Positions 33,928-39,434 of a DNA stretch of 64,000 nt are shown here, one piece after another. The stretch covers positions 124,001 through 188,000 of the forward strand of contig NZ_JANHAP010000005.1 of NCBI RefSeq assembly GCF_024734385.1, given 5' to 3'. Source of the DNA: Dasania sp. GY-MA-18 (GTDB taxonomy: Bacteria > Pseudomonadota > Gammaproteobacteria > Pseudomonadales > Dasaniaceae). The position numbers and the translations under genes were made by a program. The notes beneath the pieces are model-generated. The model ran no database searches, was not told where the DNA came from, and was given only the letters and a program-made list of their open reading frames with translations. The stretch's first letter is position 1, and each line of letters opens with the position of its first letter.

Positions 33928-34569
33928 ATGAATGATCAATTAAGCAAAGACTATTTCTGTACCTATTTTACGGTAGAAGAGGAAAAAACCCTGCTAAGGG
34001 TAAGCAAGGCGCTTAGCGCCGATATATTTGCCGACCGTGATCATTGGTGGATGTTGCTACTCAGGCACACAGGGATGCGAGTAAGTGTGCTGGCCAATTT
34101 AACTGTGGGCTGGGCTAAGGAGTCGTTGCGAGTAGGTTATTACTCGCTAGACCCCGAGCACAACAAACGCAAAAAAACACAGCCAATTTTAGTCACTAAA
34201 AAAGTGGCAAAGGCTTTGCGTGAGTTATTACGAGTCAACAAAGCGATGAGCCAGTGGGTTGATTGGAGCGATACCCCGCTGGCTGATAGGCCATTAATTT
34301 TAAGCCGCAAACACCAAGGTATTAGTGTGCGCAACTTGCAAGACCGCATGGCTTATTGGTGCAGGGTAGCGGGGTTTAATTTTACCGGTAGCCCGCACTG
34401 GTGGCGCCACACCTGGGCTAAGCGCCAGCTGGCCAATTGTGAGGGCGACCAATTGGTAACCCTGCGCCGCATAAAGGCGCATTTACAACACAAAAGTATT
34501 GCCACGACTGAGGTTTATGTAAAACCCGACCGTGAAGAAATGGAAAATTTTTGGTTGCACATGGCTTAA
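33928..34569 (+). CDS. tyrosine recombinase catalytic-domain protein
   Basis: 213 residues consisting of a catalytic domain only. TGMRVSVLANL supplies the first Arg, HWWRHTWAKR the His-x-x-Arg, HLQHKSIATTEVYV the second His region and the nucleophilic Tyr. There is no room for a core-binding N-terminal domain. It is not an IntI-type integrase by eye. It may be a phage resolvase or a reduced integrase; its location 2.2 kb before the cassette array is worth noting but does not prove a link. Confidence 0.75.
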   Translation: MNDQLSKDYFCTYFTVEEEKTLLRVSKALSADIFADRDHWWMLLLRHTGMRVSVLANLTVGWAKESLRVGYYSLDPEHNKRKKTQPILVTKKVAKALRELLRVNKAMSQWVDWSDTPLADRPLILSRKHQGISVRNLQDRMAYWCRVAGFNFTGSPHWWRHTWAKRQLANCEGDQLVTLRRIKAHLQHKSIATTEVYVKPDREEMENFWLHMA

Positions 34570-34587
34570 TACAGCGAGGCTAGCACA

Positions 34588-34908
34588 ATGAAATTAGTAA
34601 CAGCAGAACAATACCTCAATGCAGTTAGCACCTTAGTTGCCTTGGAACAAAAAAACACCCAGGGCTCGCGCGCTGCGGCGCAAGTGCTACTAAGCGCCTG
34701 TGAGGGCGAGCAGTACCCACTGGCGGTGACTGACCTTTGCCTGTTAGACGAGTTTAACTATCTGGCGGCCCTGCAAGTGATTAGTGGCCGTGTGCAGTTT
34801 TTGAGTGAGCCGTACAAGCTGTTACGAAACGGCAAAGAAATTTTTAAAACCATACGCGACCGCTGGCCACAATTACATGTGGTTATGCGCGCCGAACTTA
34901 TCCACTAA
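34588..34908 (+). CDS. DUF7673-like phage protein
   Basis: 106 residues with the pattern QGSRAAAQVLLSACEG...YPLAVTDLCLLDEFNYLAALQVISGRVQF...LLRNGKEIF. I recall this family from phages and plasmids without a known function (my DUF assignment is from memory). 18 bases after the recombinase. Confidence 0.55.
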   Translation: MKLVTAEQYLNAVSTLVALEQKNTQGSRAAAQVLLSACEGEQYPLAVTDLCLLDEFNYLAALQVISGRVQFLSEPYKLLRNGKEIFKTIRDRWPQLHVVMRAELIH

Positions 34909-34918
34909 GGCCAATATT

Positions 34919-35464
34919 ATGCGAAATTTTTTACAGCGTTTTTGTGCTAACAAACCAGCGCGTTTAATTGAGATTAACGACCGCCCCTACTTGTACCGTA
35001 TTTATTTGGGCAGTGTGTTGTCGTGCCCAATATACCTGCACCATTTTGTTAGTGGCGATGGCGATAGGGCGGTGCATGATCACCCCTTTCACGGCCTATC
35101 GCTAGTGCTAGCGGGCAGTTATTTTGAGCGGGTGCTGGTGCGTATGGATTGGCCCTGTATGCACACCACAACACGATTTGTGCAGTTTTTTAACTGGATA
35201 CCCGCCGACAAGGCCCACCAAATAATAGAGCCTGAGCCCAATACCTGGACGCTGTTTATTACCGGCAAGCATTTTAAAGGCTGGGGTTTTTTTGAAGAGC
35301 GCAGCGATGGCGTTACCTATACCAACCGCTTTGGCAACATGGGCCAGACCCCTTGGTGGCTAACAGCACCCACTTACCAAGAGTTACAACAAGCACAACA
35401 GCAGTTACAGCAGCCGCCAGAGCTGCATACTAGCGAAGTAGAAACCTACCCATTAGAGCATTAA
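34919..35464 (+). CDS. cupin-fold protein
   Basis: 181 residues from the ATG at 34919, 10 bases after the previous stop. HHFVSGDGDRAVHDHPFHGLSLVLAGSYFERV and later ADKAHQI give the His-rich metal-binding pattern of small cupins (HDHPFH...G.Y.E...H). The C-terminus ends in a Gln-rich stretch. Similar cupins occur in phage accessory regions. Substrate unknown. Confidence 0.6.
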   Translation: MRNFLQRFCANKPARLIEINDRPYLYRIYLGSVLSCPIYLHHFVSGDGDRAVHDHPFHGLSLVLAGSYFERVLVRMDWPCMHTTTRFVQFFNWIPADKAHQIIEPEPNTWTLFITGKHFKGWGFFEERSDGVTYTNRFGNMGQTPWWLTAPTYQELQQAQQQLQQPPELHTSEVETYPLEH

Positions 35465-35477
35465 CTCATTACCCCAG

Positions 35478-35581
35478 CCGGCGGTGGGGATATAACACCG
35501 GCACAGGGGCCAAGCTACTCCTCGGGTGGGATGCCTGAAAATAGCGAGGTGACCCGAGCACAAGCCGCGAGGCGGCTTGTG
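35478..35581 (+). promoter_or_regulatory. structured csrA leader with GGA motifs
   Basis: Three hairpins precede csrA: GCCGG/CCGGC enclosing GGTGGGGATA, CTCGGGT/ACCCGAG (35521-35558) enclosing GTGGGATG, and a perfect 10 bp CACAAGCCGC/GCGGCTTGTG (35559-35581). GGA in a hairpin loop is the CsrA binding signal, and the ribosome-binding site (AAAGGATAG) also contains GGA. This suggests autorepression by CsrA. Confidence 0.5.
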
Positions 35582-35622
35582 TGGATTTTAACCCTAACGA
35601 TTAAACAAAAAGGATAGTGAGC

Positions 35623-35808
35623 ATGTTGATATTAACCCGACGCATAAACGAATCATTAAAAATTGGCGACGATGTAACCGTTACTGTGCTGGCCAGCAAA
35701 GGTAACCAAATTAGAATTGGTATTGATGCACCCAAAGATGTGCAAGTACATAGGGAGGAAATTTACCAGCGCATACAAGATGAGCGCCAGCCAGAGGCAA
35801 CCCCCTAA
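35623..35808 (+). CDS. csrA: phage-encoded CsrA-like RNA-binding regulator
   Basis: 61 residues from the ATG at 35623 (AAAGGA upstream). [23 protein letters not shown], then [25 protein letters not shown] is a complete CsrA: Arg at the start of strand 1 and the VHREEIY segment that form the RNA-binding surface are both present. CsrA dimers bind GGA in mRNA leaders and block or alter translation. In a prophage it could retune host metabolism or control the phage's own genes. Confidence 0.9.
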   Translation: MLILTRRINESLKIGDDVTVTVLASKGNQIRIGIDAPKDVQVHREEIYQRIQDERQPEATP

Positions 35809-36035
35809 TGGCTAACAATGCCGCCATTGCCGAGGTACTAAGCGGGCTAGACGCCGCTATTGCCACACCTGGTTGTGTTAGCTGCCGTAACAGCCTGGCC
35901 TTTTTAAAAGGCTGGGTGAGCAGTGCCAACCGGCGCCAGCCTAATGAGGACTTACAGGCGCTAGCCGATAGGCTGCAACTGTTGCTAGACAGGTGTGAAA
36001 CCGAGCCTTACCCAGGCAGCGAGCGGCGGCACTAA
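35808..36035 (+). CDS. small phage protein after csrA
   Basis: 75 residues, ATG overlapping the csrA stop. Two cysteines in CVSCRNSL near residue 23, otherwise helical. Not recognised. Coupled to the next gene (TAATG). Confidence 0.5.
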   Translation: MANNAAIAEVLSGLDAAIATPGCVSCRNSLAFLKGWVSSANRRQPNEDLQALADRLQLLLDRCETEPYPGSERRH

Positions 36036-36388
36036 TGATTAACCCCGGCACAATAATAGCCCTGTTGTTATTAGCCGGTTTTTTAATGTTGTTAGCACAA
36101 CTAACACAGCGTAACCACGAGGGTAATACCATGACCATTTATAAAAATACCGACGCTACCGCAGGCGTGCGTACCGTAGGTGAAATGATTGAGGTTTTAG
36201 AAGGCCTTAACCCCGACACCCCGCTAAAAACAGGCTTTGGCGACTCTGTAACTATGCAGGTTTGGCACGATTACGACTCAGGCGCGGAATGCTTTTTAGA
36301 AATAACCGAGGAGCAAATGGATATGTTTGGTGGCGTTGAAGTCACCGCGCCCAGTGATGAGGATACTGTGTGTTTGGTGGATGACTGA
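36035..36388 (+). CDS. phage protein with an optional N-terminal membrane anchor
   Basis: 117 residues. Residues 6-22 (TIIALLLLAGFLMLLAQ) form a membrane segment, followed by an acidic soluble domain (VRTVGEMIEVLEGLNPDTPLKTGFGDSV...). An internal ATG at 36131 with GAGGG upstream would give only the soluble 85-residue domain. The long form is translationally coupled to the previous gene. Both may be made. Confidence 0.5.
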   Translation: MINPGTIIALLLLAGFLMLLAQLTQRNHEGNTMTIYKNTDATAGVRTVGEMIEVLEGLNPDTPLKTGFGDSVTMQVWHDYDSGAECFLEITEEQMDMFGGVEVTAPSDEDTVCLVDD

Positions 36389-36445
36389 GTGCTAAGAACA
36401 CTATCACAGCAATACTTGAGTTGCCCCGAACACATATAGGCCCCG

Positions 36446-36473
36446 CTAGGTTTAGCAGATACCTAGTTTTTTT
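36446..36473 (+). terminator. Rho-independent terminator before the cassette array
   Basis: CTAGGT/ACCTAG stem followed by T7. It ends the csrA-containing unit just before the array of small genes, which therefore would need its own promoter. Confidence 0.65.
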
Positions 36474-36554
36474 GTACGGTCAGAGCGTATCGAAACTGCT
36501 GGGCGTGGCCCGCGTCAAATAACGCTCAGGGCATTTAATCAAGAAGAGGTGAAC

Positions 36555-36740
36555 ATGAAAGGGAAAAAGGGTTTTATTGTTATTGAGTGGTGCCGGTCTT
36601 TCCCGGCTGTCATCGGTTTGATTGCCTTGCGGACAACCCGCCCTCAGAGAGGTCTGGCCTACGATGGCTCCTTTGGCGCACCCAACCCGAAACGCTCGCC
36701 CTTTTGGCGCAACGCGCACGTTCTATGCCAGCAATTATAA
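36555..36740 (+). CDS. short basic phage protein, uncertain
   Basis: 61 residues from the ATG at 36555 with AAGAGGTG 6 bases upstream. Contains an aromatic/hydrophobic start (GFIVIEWCRSFPAVIGLIAL) and a C-terminal APNPKRSPFWRNAHVLC stretch, similar in style to short Ash/Icd-like phage reading frames I remember. The good ribosome-binding site supports it; the function is unknown. Confidence 0.4.
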   Translation: MKGKKGFIVIEWCRSFPAVIGLIALRTTRPQRGLAYDGSFGAPNPKRSPFWRNAHVLCQQL

Positions 36741-36762
36741 GCGCAGCGTGTGGCGATGTAAA

Positions 36763-36823
36763 ACATAACCCTTGGCCACAAATGCCGAGGGAACCGAGGT
36801 CATATTGCTGGCCATTGTTAGTG
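36763..36823 (+). other. attC-like site a (weak)
   Basis: ACATAAC (R''), TTGGCCA (L''), TGGCCA (L') and GTTAGTG (R'). The outer boxes match imperfectly (one-base shift), so this is the least convincing left member. It would be the entry boundary of the array. Confidence 0.4.
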
Positions 36824-36841
36824 TGCGATTTGGAGATATTA

Positions 36842-37171
36842 ATGAATTTGAAAAACCAGAAGCTATTTGATTTTTTTGCTGATAATCACGAACTCTCACT
36901 GCTCGAAAGTGAAATGACAGATATTGTTGATGTGGTGAAATCGGTAATTACTCCCGCCTGGGTTAGCGTTAACGACCGGTTGCCAACACATATTTACTCA
37001 GTACTGGCGTATGTAGTTGATGGGGGATTTGCAAAATACGGCGAACCTATGAAAGACATTGTTGTTTACAACCCCAACACCTGCGAGTGGCTGCAAAATA
37101 TCGGCGATGCCGGTGATGAAGTTGTAACGGTTACGCACTGGATGGATTTGCCTCAAGACCCAGCACACTAA
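36842..37171 (+). CDS. DUF551-like cassette protein
   Basis: 109 residues from the ATG at 36842 with GGAGAT upstream. AWVSVNDRLPTHIYSVLAYV near residue 38 and VVTVTHWMDLPQDP at the end are the two conserved blocks of the DUF551 family, common in phages and mobile DNA, function unknown. The stop lies within the R'' box of the next attC-like site, as is usual in cassettes. Confidence 0.7.
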   Translation: MNLKNQKLFDFFADNHELSLLESEMTDIVDVVKSVITPAWVSVNDRLPTHIYSVLAYVVDGGFAKYGEPMKDIVVYNPNTCEWLQNIGDAGDEVVTVTHWMDLPQDPAH

Positions 37172-37249
37172 CCGAGAACGCATGGGCGAGCAGCTTTAGC
37201 TGCGAAGTCCAGCGAGTGAAACGAGTGATCATGGCGTGTGTTGTTATGC
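37166..37249 (+). other. attC-like site b
   Basis: CACTAAC (R'', 37166-37172), ACGCATG (L''), CATGGCGT (L', with one extra G relative to L'') and GTTATGC (R', 37243-37249). An inner CAGC-TTTA-GCTG hairpin is present. The one-base asymmetry between L'' and L' resembles the extrahelical base of true attC sites. Confidence 0.55.
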
Positions 37250-37270
37250 GCCGAACGAACAGGAAAGACT

Positions 37271-37567
37271 ATGAATATTAATGCAGCCAAAAACTTACTA
37301 AACGAAGTGAACGCGATGATACTTCTGCCGGATGACCCGCTTGAAGGTGACTTTATTGCATTGGATTGGGATGGTCAAAACCCAACTGATTTTAAGCAAG
37401 GCATTAGCTGGTATTGCTCGCAGGTAATTGATGTTGATGGCAACAAATACAAAGTTAGCTATGACGATGGCGCAAGATGGTACGAGTTCAAAGAGTTTGG
37501 CACACCAAAGGCGAGCGATAAAGGTGCGTACAACATTTATCCCGCGCTGGCACCTTTGGGCGCATAA
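37271..37567 (+). CDS. cassette protein, unknown
   Basis: 98 residues from the ATG at 37271 with AGGAAAG upstream. Contains a Tudor/SH3-like strand series (FIALDWDGQNP..., QVIDVDGNKYKVSYDDGARWYEFKEFG). Not recognised further. The stop TAA is inside the R'' box of the following site (GCGCATAAC). Confidence 0.6.
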   Translation: MNINAAKNLLNEVNAMILLPDDPLEGDFIALDWDGQNPTDFKQGISWYCSQVIDVDGNKYKVSYDDGARWYEFKEFGTPKASDKGAYNIYPALAPLGA

Positions 37568-37654
37568 CCTTGGCATAAACGGAGAACGAAATGAGCAAAG
37601 CGAATGTAGTGAGTCCGAGCGACGACAGGAGCGGTTTTGATGCCGTTGTTATGC
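37562..37654 (+). other. attC-like site c (strong)
   Basis: GCATAAC (R'') and GTTATGC (R') are perfectly complementary over 7 bases; GGCAT (L'') and ATGCC (L') are complementary, separated from the outer boxes by 3-base spacers. Length 93. This is the full attC box arrangement. Confidence 0.7.
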
Positions 37655-37980
37655 CTTGCCCTCGGCTTGAGCTTGAATGGATTAAAACTGGCGCAGACTG
37701 GCGAAAAAGAGAATGTGTTTACTCGCTTGTTTTGCCTCTTGGTGAATATGATATTCGCAGAGAAAGCAAAGACGGCGAGAAAGCTAGAAATGAAACCAAG
37801 GCCGAGCTTGGAAGAACAGCTGTAACGGGCGGCAATGGTCAGCCTCCAATTTGGGAGGATGGAAAAGTTGAAACGCCGTTTAGAGATGGGGCGCATTCCA
37901 AGTTTGATGCCGAAGCGCTTGGCGGTCACATACCTCGCGTAGCTGTGTGCGGCGATGTATTCACGATATTAGAGGCATAA
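37651..37980 (+). CDS. cassette protein whose start codon lies in the recombination box
   Basis: 109 residues beginning at the ATG of the R' box GTTATGC. A longer frame from 37591 runs backwards through the whole attC-like site, which is unlikely to be coding. Sequence (MPCPRLELEWIKTGADWRKRE...HIPRVAVCGDVFTILEA) is not recognised. There is no separate ribosome-binding site, so translation may depend on the upstream gene. The stop is in the next R'' box (GGCATAAC). Confidence 0.5.
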   Translation: MPCPRLELEWIKTGADWRKRECVYSLVLPLGEYDIRRESKDGEKARNETKAELGRTAVTGGNGQPPIWEDGKVETPFRDGAHSKFDAEALGGHIPRVAVCGDVFTILEA

Positions 37981-38103
37981 CCCTGAGCTTTGCGGCTGGC
38001 AAATGACGGAATAACCAAGTGGGAGATTTTAAAGTGACCGACACAAATGAACAAACACACGGCCAGTCCGGTCCGAAGGGCGAACAACAGCGTGTTGTTA
38101 TGT
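37975..38103 (+). other. attC-like site d (long form)
   Basis: GCATAAC (R'') and GTTATGT (R') are 129 bases apart, a length similar to the long Vibrio-type attC sites. The inner pair is less clear (GGCTGG near 37994 with GCCAG near 38061). Both gene boundaries fit. Confidence 0.45.
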
Positions 38104-38306
38104 GTGAATGGAAACGATTGGCAGACGAATTACCGCCCGAGCCTGACAAGTGGTATTTGTTTGGGGGCTATGACAGCAACGGTGATTTTGTTTTCGATAA
38201 ATACTATTTCAGCGCATACGGGCTGGTAAATGGCTGGAAAGTTGAGGTGGCTATAGGCAAGGGCAATATCTGGTGGTGCTTGCCTAACCCGCCCAGTGAC
38301 ACATAA
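38100..38306 (+). CDS. DUF551-like cassette protein with its start in the recombination box
   Basis: 68 residues starting at the ATG inside GTTATGTG. CEWKRLADELPPEPDKWYLFGGYDSNGDFVF ... NIWWCLPNPP has the two-block layout of DUF551-like proteins. An alternative GTG start at 38019 lies within the attC-like site. The stop (ACATAAC) is part of the next R'' box. Confidence 0.55.
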   Translation: MCEWKRLADELPPEPDKWYLFGGYDSNGDFVFDKYYFSAYGLVNGWKVEVAIGKGNIWWCLPNPPSDT

Positions 38307-38372
38307 CGTTGCCATAAAAGGCGAGCGCAGCGAGTCCAGCCCACAGGGCGATTTTTAATGGCGTTGTTATGC
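38301..38372 (+). other. attC-like site e (strong)
   Basis: ACATAAC-GTT-GCCAT (R''-spacer-L'') faces ATGGC-GTT-GTTATGC (L'-spacer-R'). Boxes are complementary while the 3-base spacers are identical rather than complementary, giving the unpaired spacer typical of folded attC. Length 72. Confidence 0.7.
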
Positions 38373-38382
38373 GCCGATAGGA

Positions 38383-38715
38383 GTGATTAAGGTGGAAACA
38401 GAAGCACAAAAAGCGTATGTGTACCAGCCGCTACCACCACAAAGCGATGGTAAATTTTACGGTGTTGGCGGCCTGCATTTGTTTGTTGGCCACGACATTA
38501 GCCTGAAAGGAATTACAAAAGCCGATGCGCAGAAAATTGCAAGGCTGTGTAACGATACGCCAGTAGACTCTGGTGATCTTATTGCATGGGCGAAAGACAG
38601 AATACAGAACGATTGGAGGCCAAGTTGCGGATGCAGATTTGAAAGCATTTTCTCTAGCGCTGTTCAGTTGTGTGAAGAATGCAGCAAATTGCCCTGCCAC
38701 AATCGGGGCACATAA
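38383..38715 (+). CDS. cassette protein, unknown
   Basis: 110 residues, GTG start with TAGGAG directly upstream. YVYQPLPPQSDGKFYGVGGLHLFVGHD followed by a helical region and a Cys-rich tail (CGCRFES...LCEECSKLPCHNRG), possibly zinc binding. Not recognised. The stop lies in the R'' box GCACATAAC. Confidence 0.6.
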   Translation: MIKVETEAQKAYVYQPLPPQSDGKFYGVGGLHLFVGHDISLKGITKADAQKIARLCNDTPVDSGDLIAWAKDRIQNDWRPSCGCRFESIFSSAVQLCEECSKLPCHNRGT

Positions 38716-38774
38716 CCATGATTGCATAGGCAAAACGCCTTATGTTTTGTCCAATGGCCGTTTTTGTTATGTGC
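38708..38774 (+). other. attC-like site f (strong)
   Basis: GCACATAAC (R'') and GTTATGTGC (R') are complementary over 9 bases. Inner ATTG (38721-38724) and CAAT (38752-38755) pair, with an extra base on one side. Length 67. Confidence 0.65.
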
Positions 38775-38777
38775 TTT

Positions 38778-38803
38778 TGGTGCCGTAACTGATTACGGCA
38801 CCA
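38778..38803 (+). other. 11 bp perfect hairpin next to attC-like site f
   Basis: TGGTGCCGTAA-CTGA-TTACGGCACCA begins four bases after the attC-like site and precedes the last small cassette gene. No clear T-run follows. It could be a terminator/antisense structure or a cassette-borne folded site. Confidence 0.5.
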
Positions 38804-38833
38804 TAGTTTAAGTAATTGATAGTTAGGTGATTT

Positions 38834-38989
38834 ATGAAATACTCATACGAATATTCAATAGATAGAATGGGCTGGTGTGTTTACAAGCGCAACTCTAGTG
38901 GGCTAACAATGGAATACTACGCAGGCCCGTTTGAGACAAAAGAACACGCAAAAAGTGAAGCTAAACGGTTAGATGAGTTAGGCACATAA
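38834..38989 (+). CDS. 51-residue cassette protein
   Basis: ATG at 38834 with TAGGTGA upstream; MKYSYEYSIDRMGWCVYKRNSSG...YAGPFETKEHAKSEAKRLDELGT. It ends in GGCACATAAC, the same R'' box as its neighbour, but no matching GTTATGTGC follows within 130 bases, so the last site of the array seems truncated or absent. Confidence 0.6.
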   Translation: MKYSYEYSIDRMGWCVYKRNSSGLTMEYYAGPFETKEHAKSEAKRLDELGT

Positions 38990-39011
38990 CACTTTATTAA
39001 GCGGATTAGAT

Positions 39012-39065
39012 CCACTTATTTACAAGCTAACTCATTGATAATAAACAAAACCCGTAAATAAGTGG
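39012..39065. repeat. 12 bp inverted repeat downstream of the array
   Basis: CCACTTATTTAC and GTAAATAAGTGG are perfectly complementary, 30 bases apart, followed by GTGG-TTTA-CCAC. It lies between the last cassette and the replication operon, in the place of the missing R' site. Confidence 0.5.
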
Positions 39066-39122
39066 TTTACCACCAACAAACAAAAACGCTGTGGCAGCAG
39101 CGCATAATAACGAGGCAACACC

Positions 39123-39434
39123 ATGGCTTGGGCGGCGAATTATTCTCACTATCTAGCTGATAGGCGACCCTATTGGCTAAAAGATTTAGACCCCTTCCCC
39201 CGTTTAGAACAACATCCACCCTATAACCCCCATGAGGCCCAGAAAGGTGAGCGCGTGGTGCTTTCCGACTTACCCATTCACAAGCGCCAGGCGTACTGGG
39301 CAGCGATTCAAAAAAACAATCCCCCATTAGCCGGGCTTTTGCAAAACGACCCGTTTTTTGCAGAGCTTAAGGCAATGGGGGGCAAGATTAGCGTATTAAA
39401 ACAAGATATAGGACAAGTAGATGGCGAGCATTGA
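39123..39434 (+). CDS. small protein preceding the primase-helicase
   Basis: 103 residues with GAGG before the ATG and a 14-base overlap with the primase gene. PYWLKDLDPFPRLEQHPPYNPHEAQKGERVVLSDLPIHKRQAYWAAIQ; unknown family, probably a replication accessory by position. Confidence 0.55.
   Translation: MAWAANYSHYLADRRPYWLKDLDPFPRLEQHPPYNPHEAQKGERVVLSDLPIHKRQAYWAAIQKNNPPLAGLLQNDPFFAELKAMGGKISVLKQDIGQVDGEH

Larger units (their letters stand above)
36763..38990 (+). mobile_element. integron-like gene cassette array inside the prophage (no integrase seen)
   Basis: Six short genes, all on the plus strand, are separated by sites beginning with CATAAC (R'') right at or just after each stop codon and ending with GTTATG(C/T) (R') near the next start. 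Between R'' and R' lie a second complementary pair (L'', L') and a variable centre, which is the attC architecture of integron cassettes. The best sites are 37562-37654, 38301-38372 and 38708-38774. No IntI-type integrase is visible in the window, so this would be classed as a cluster of attC sites lacking an integrase. One block lies between the csrA unit and the replication genes. Confidence 0.7.

Noticed and set aside
37591-37650. upstream extension of the cassette gene at 37651
   Set aside because: These codons lie within a well-formed attC-like site; the coding look there is probably an artefact of an open frame.
38019-38099. GTG start and N-terminal extension of the cassette gene at 38100
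   Set aside because: The extension lies within attC-like site d and is low in conserved-looking residues.
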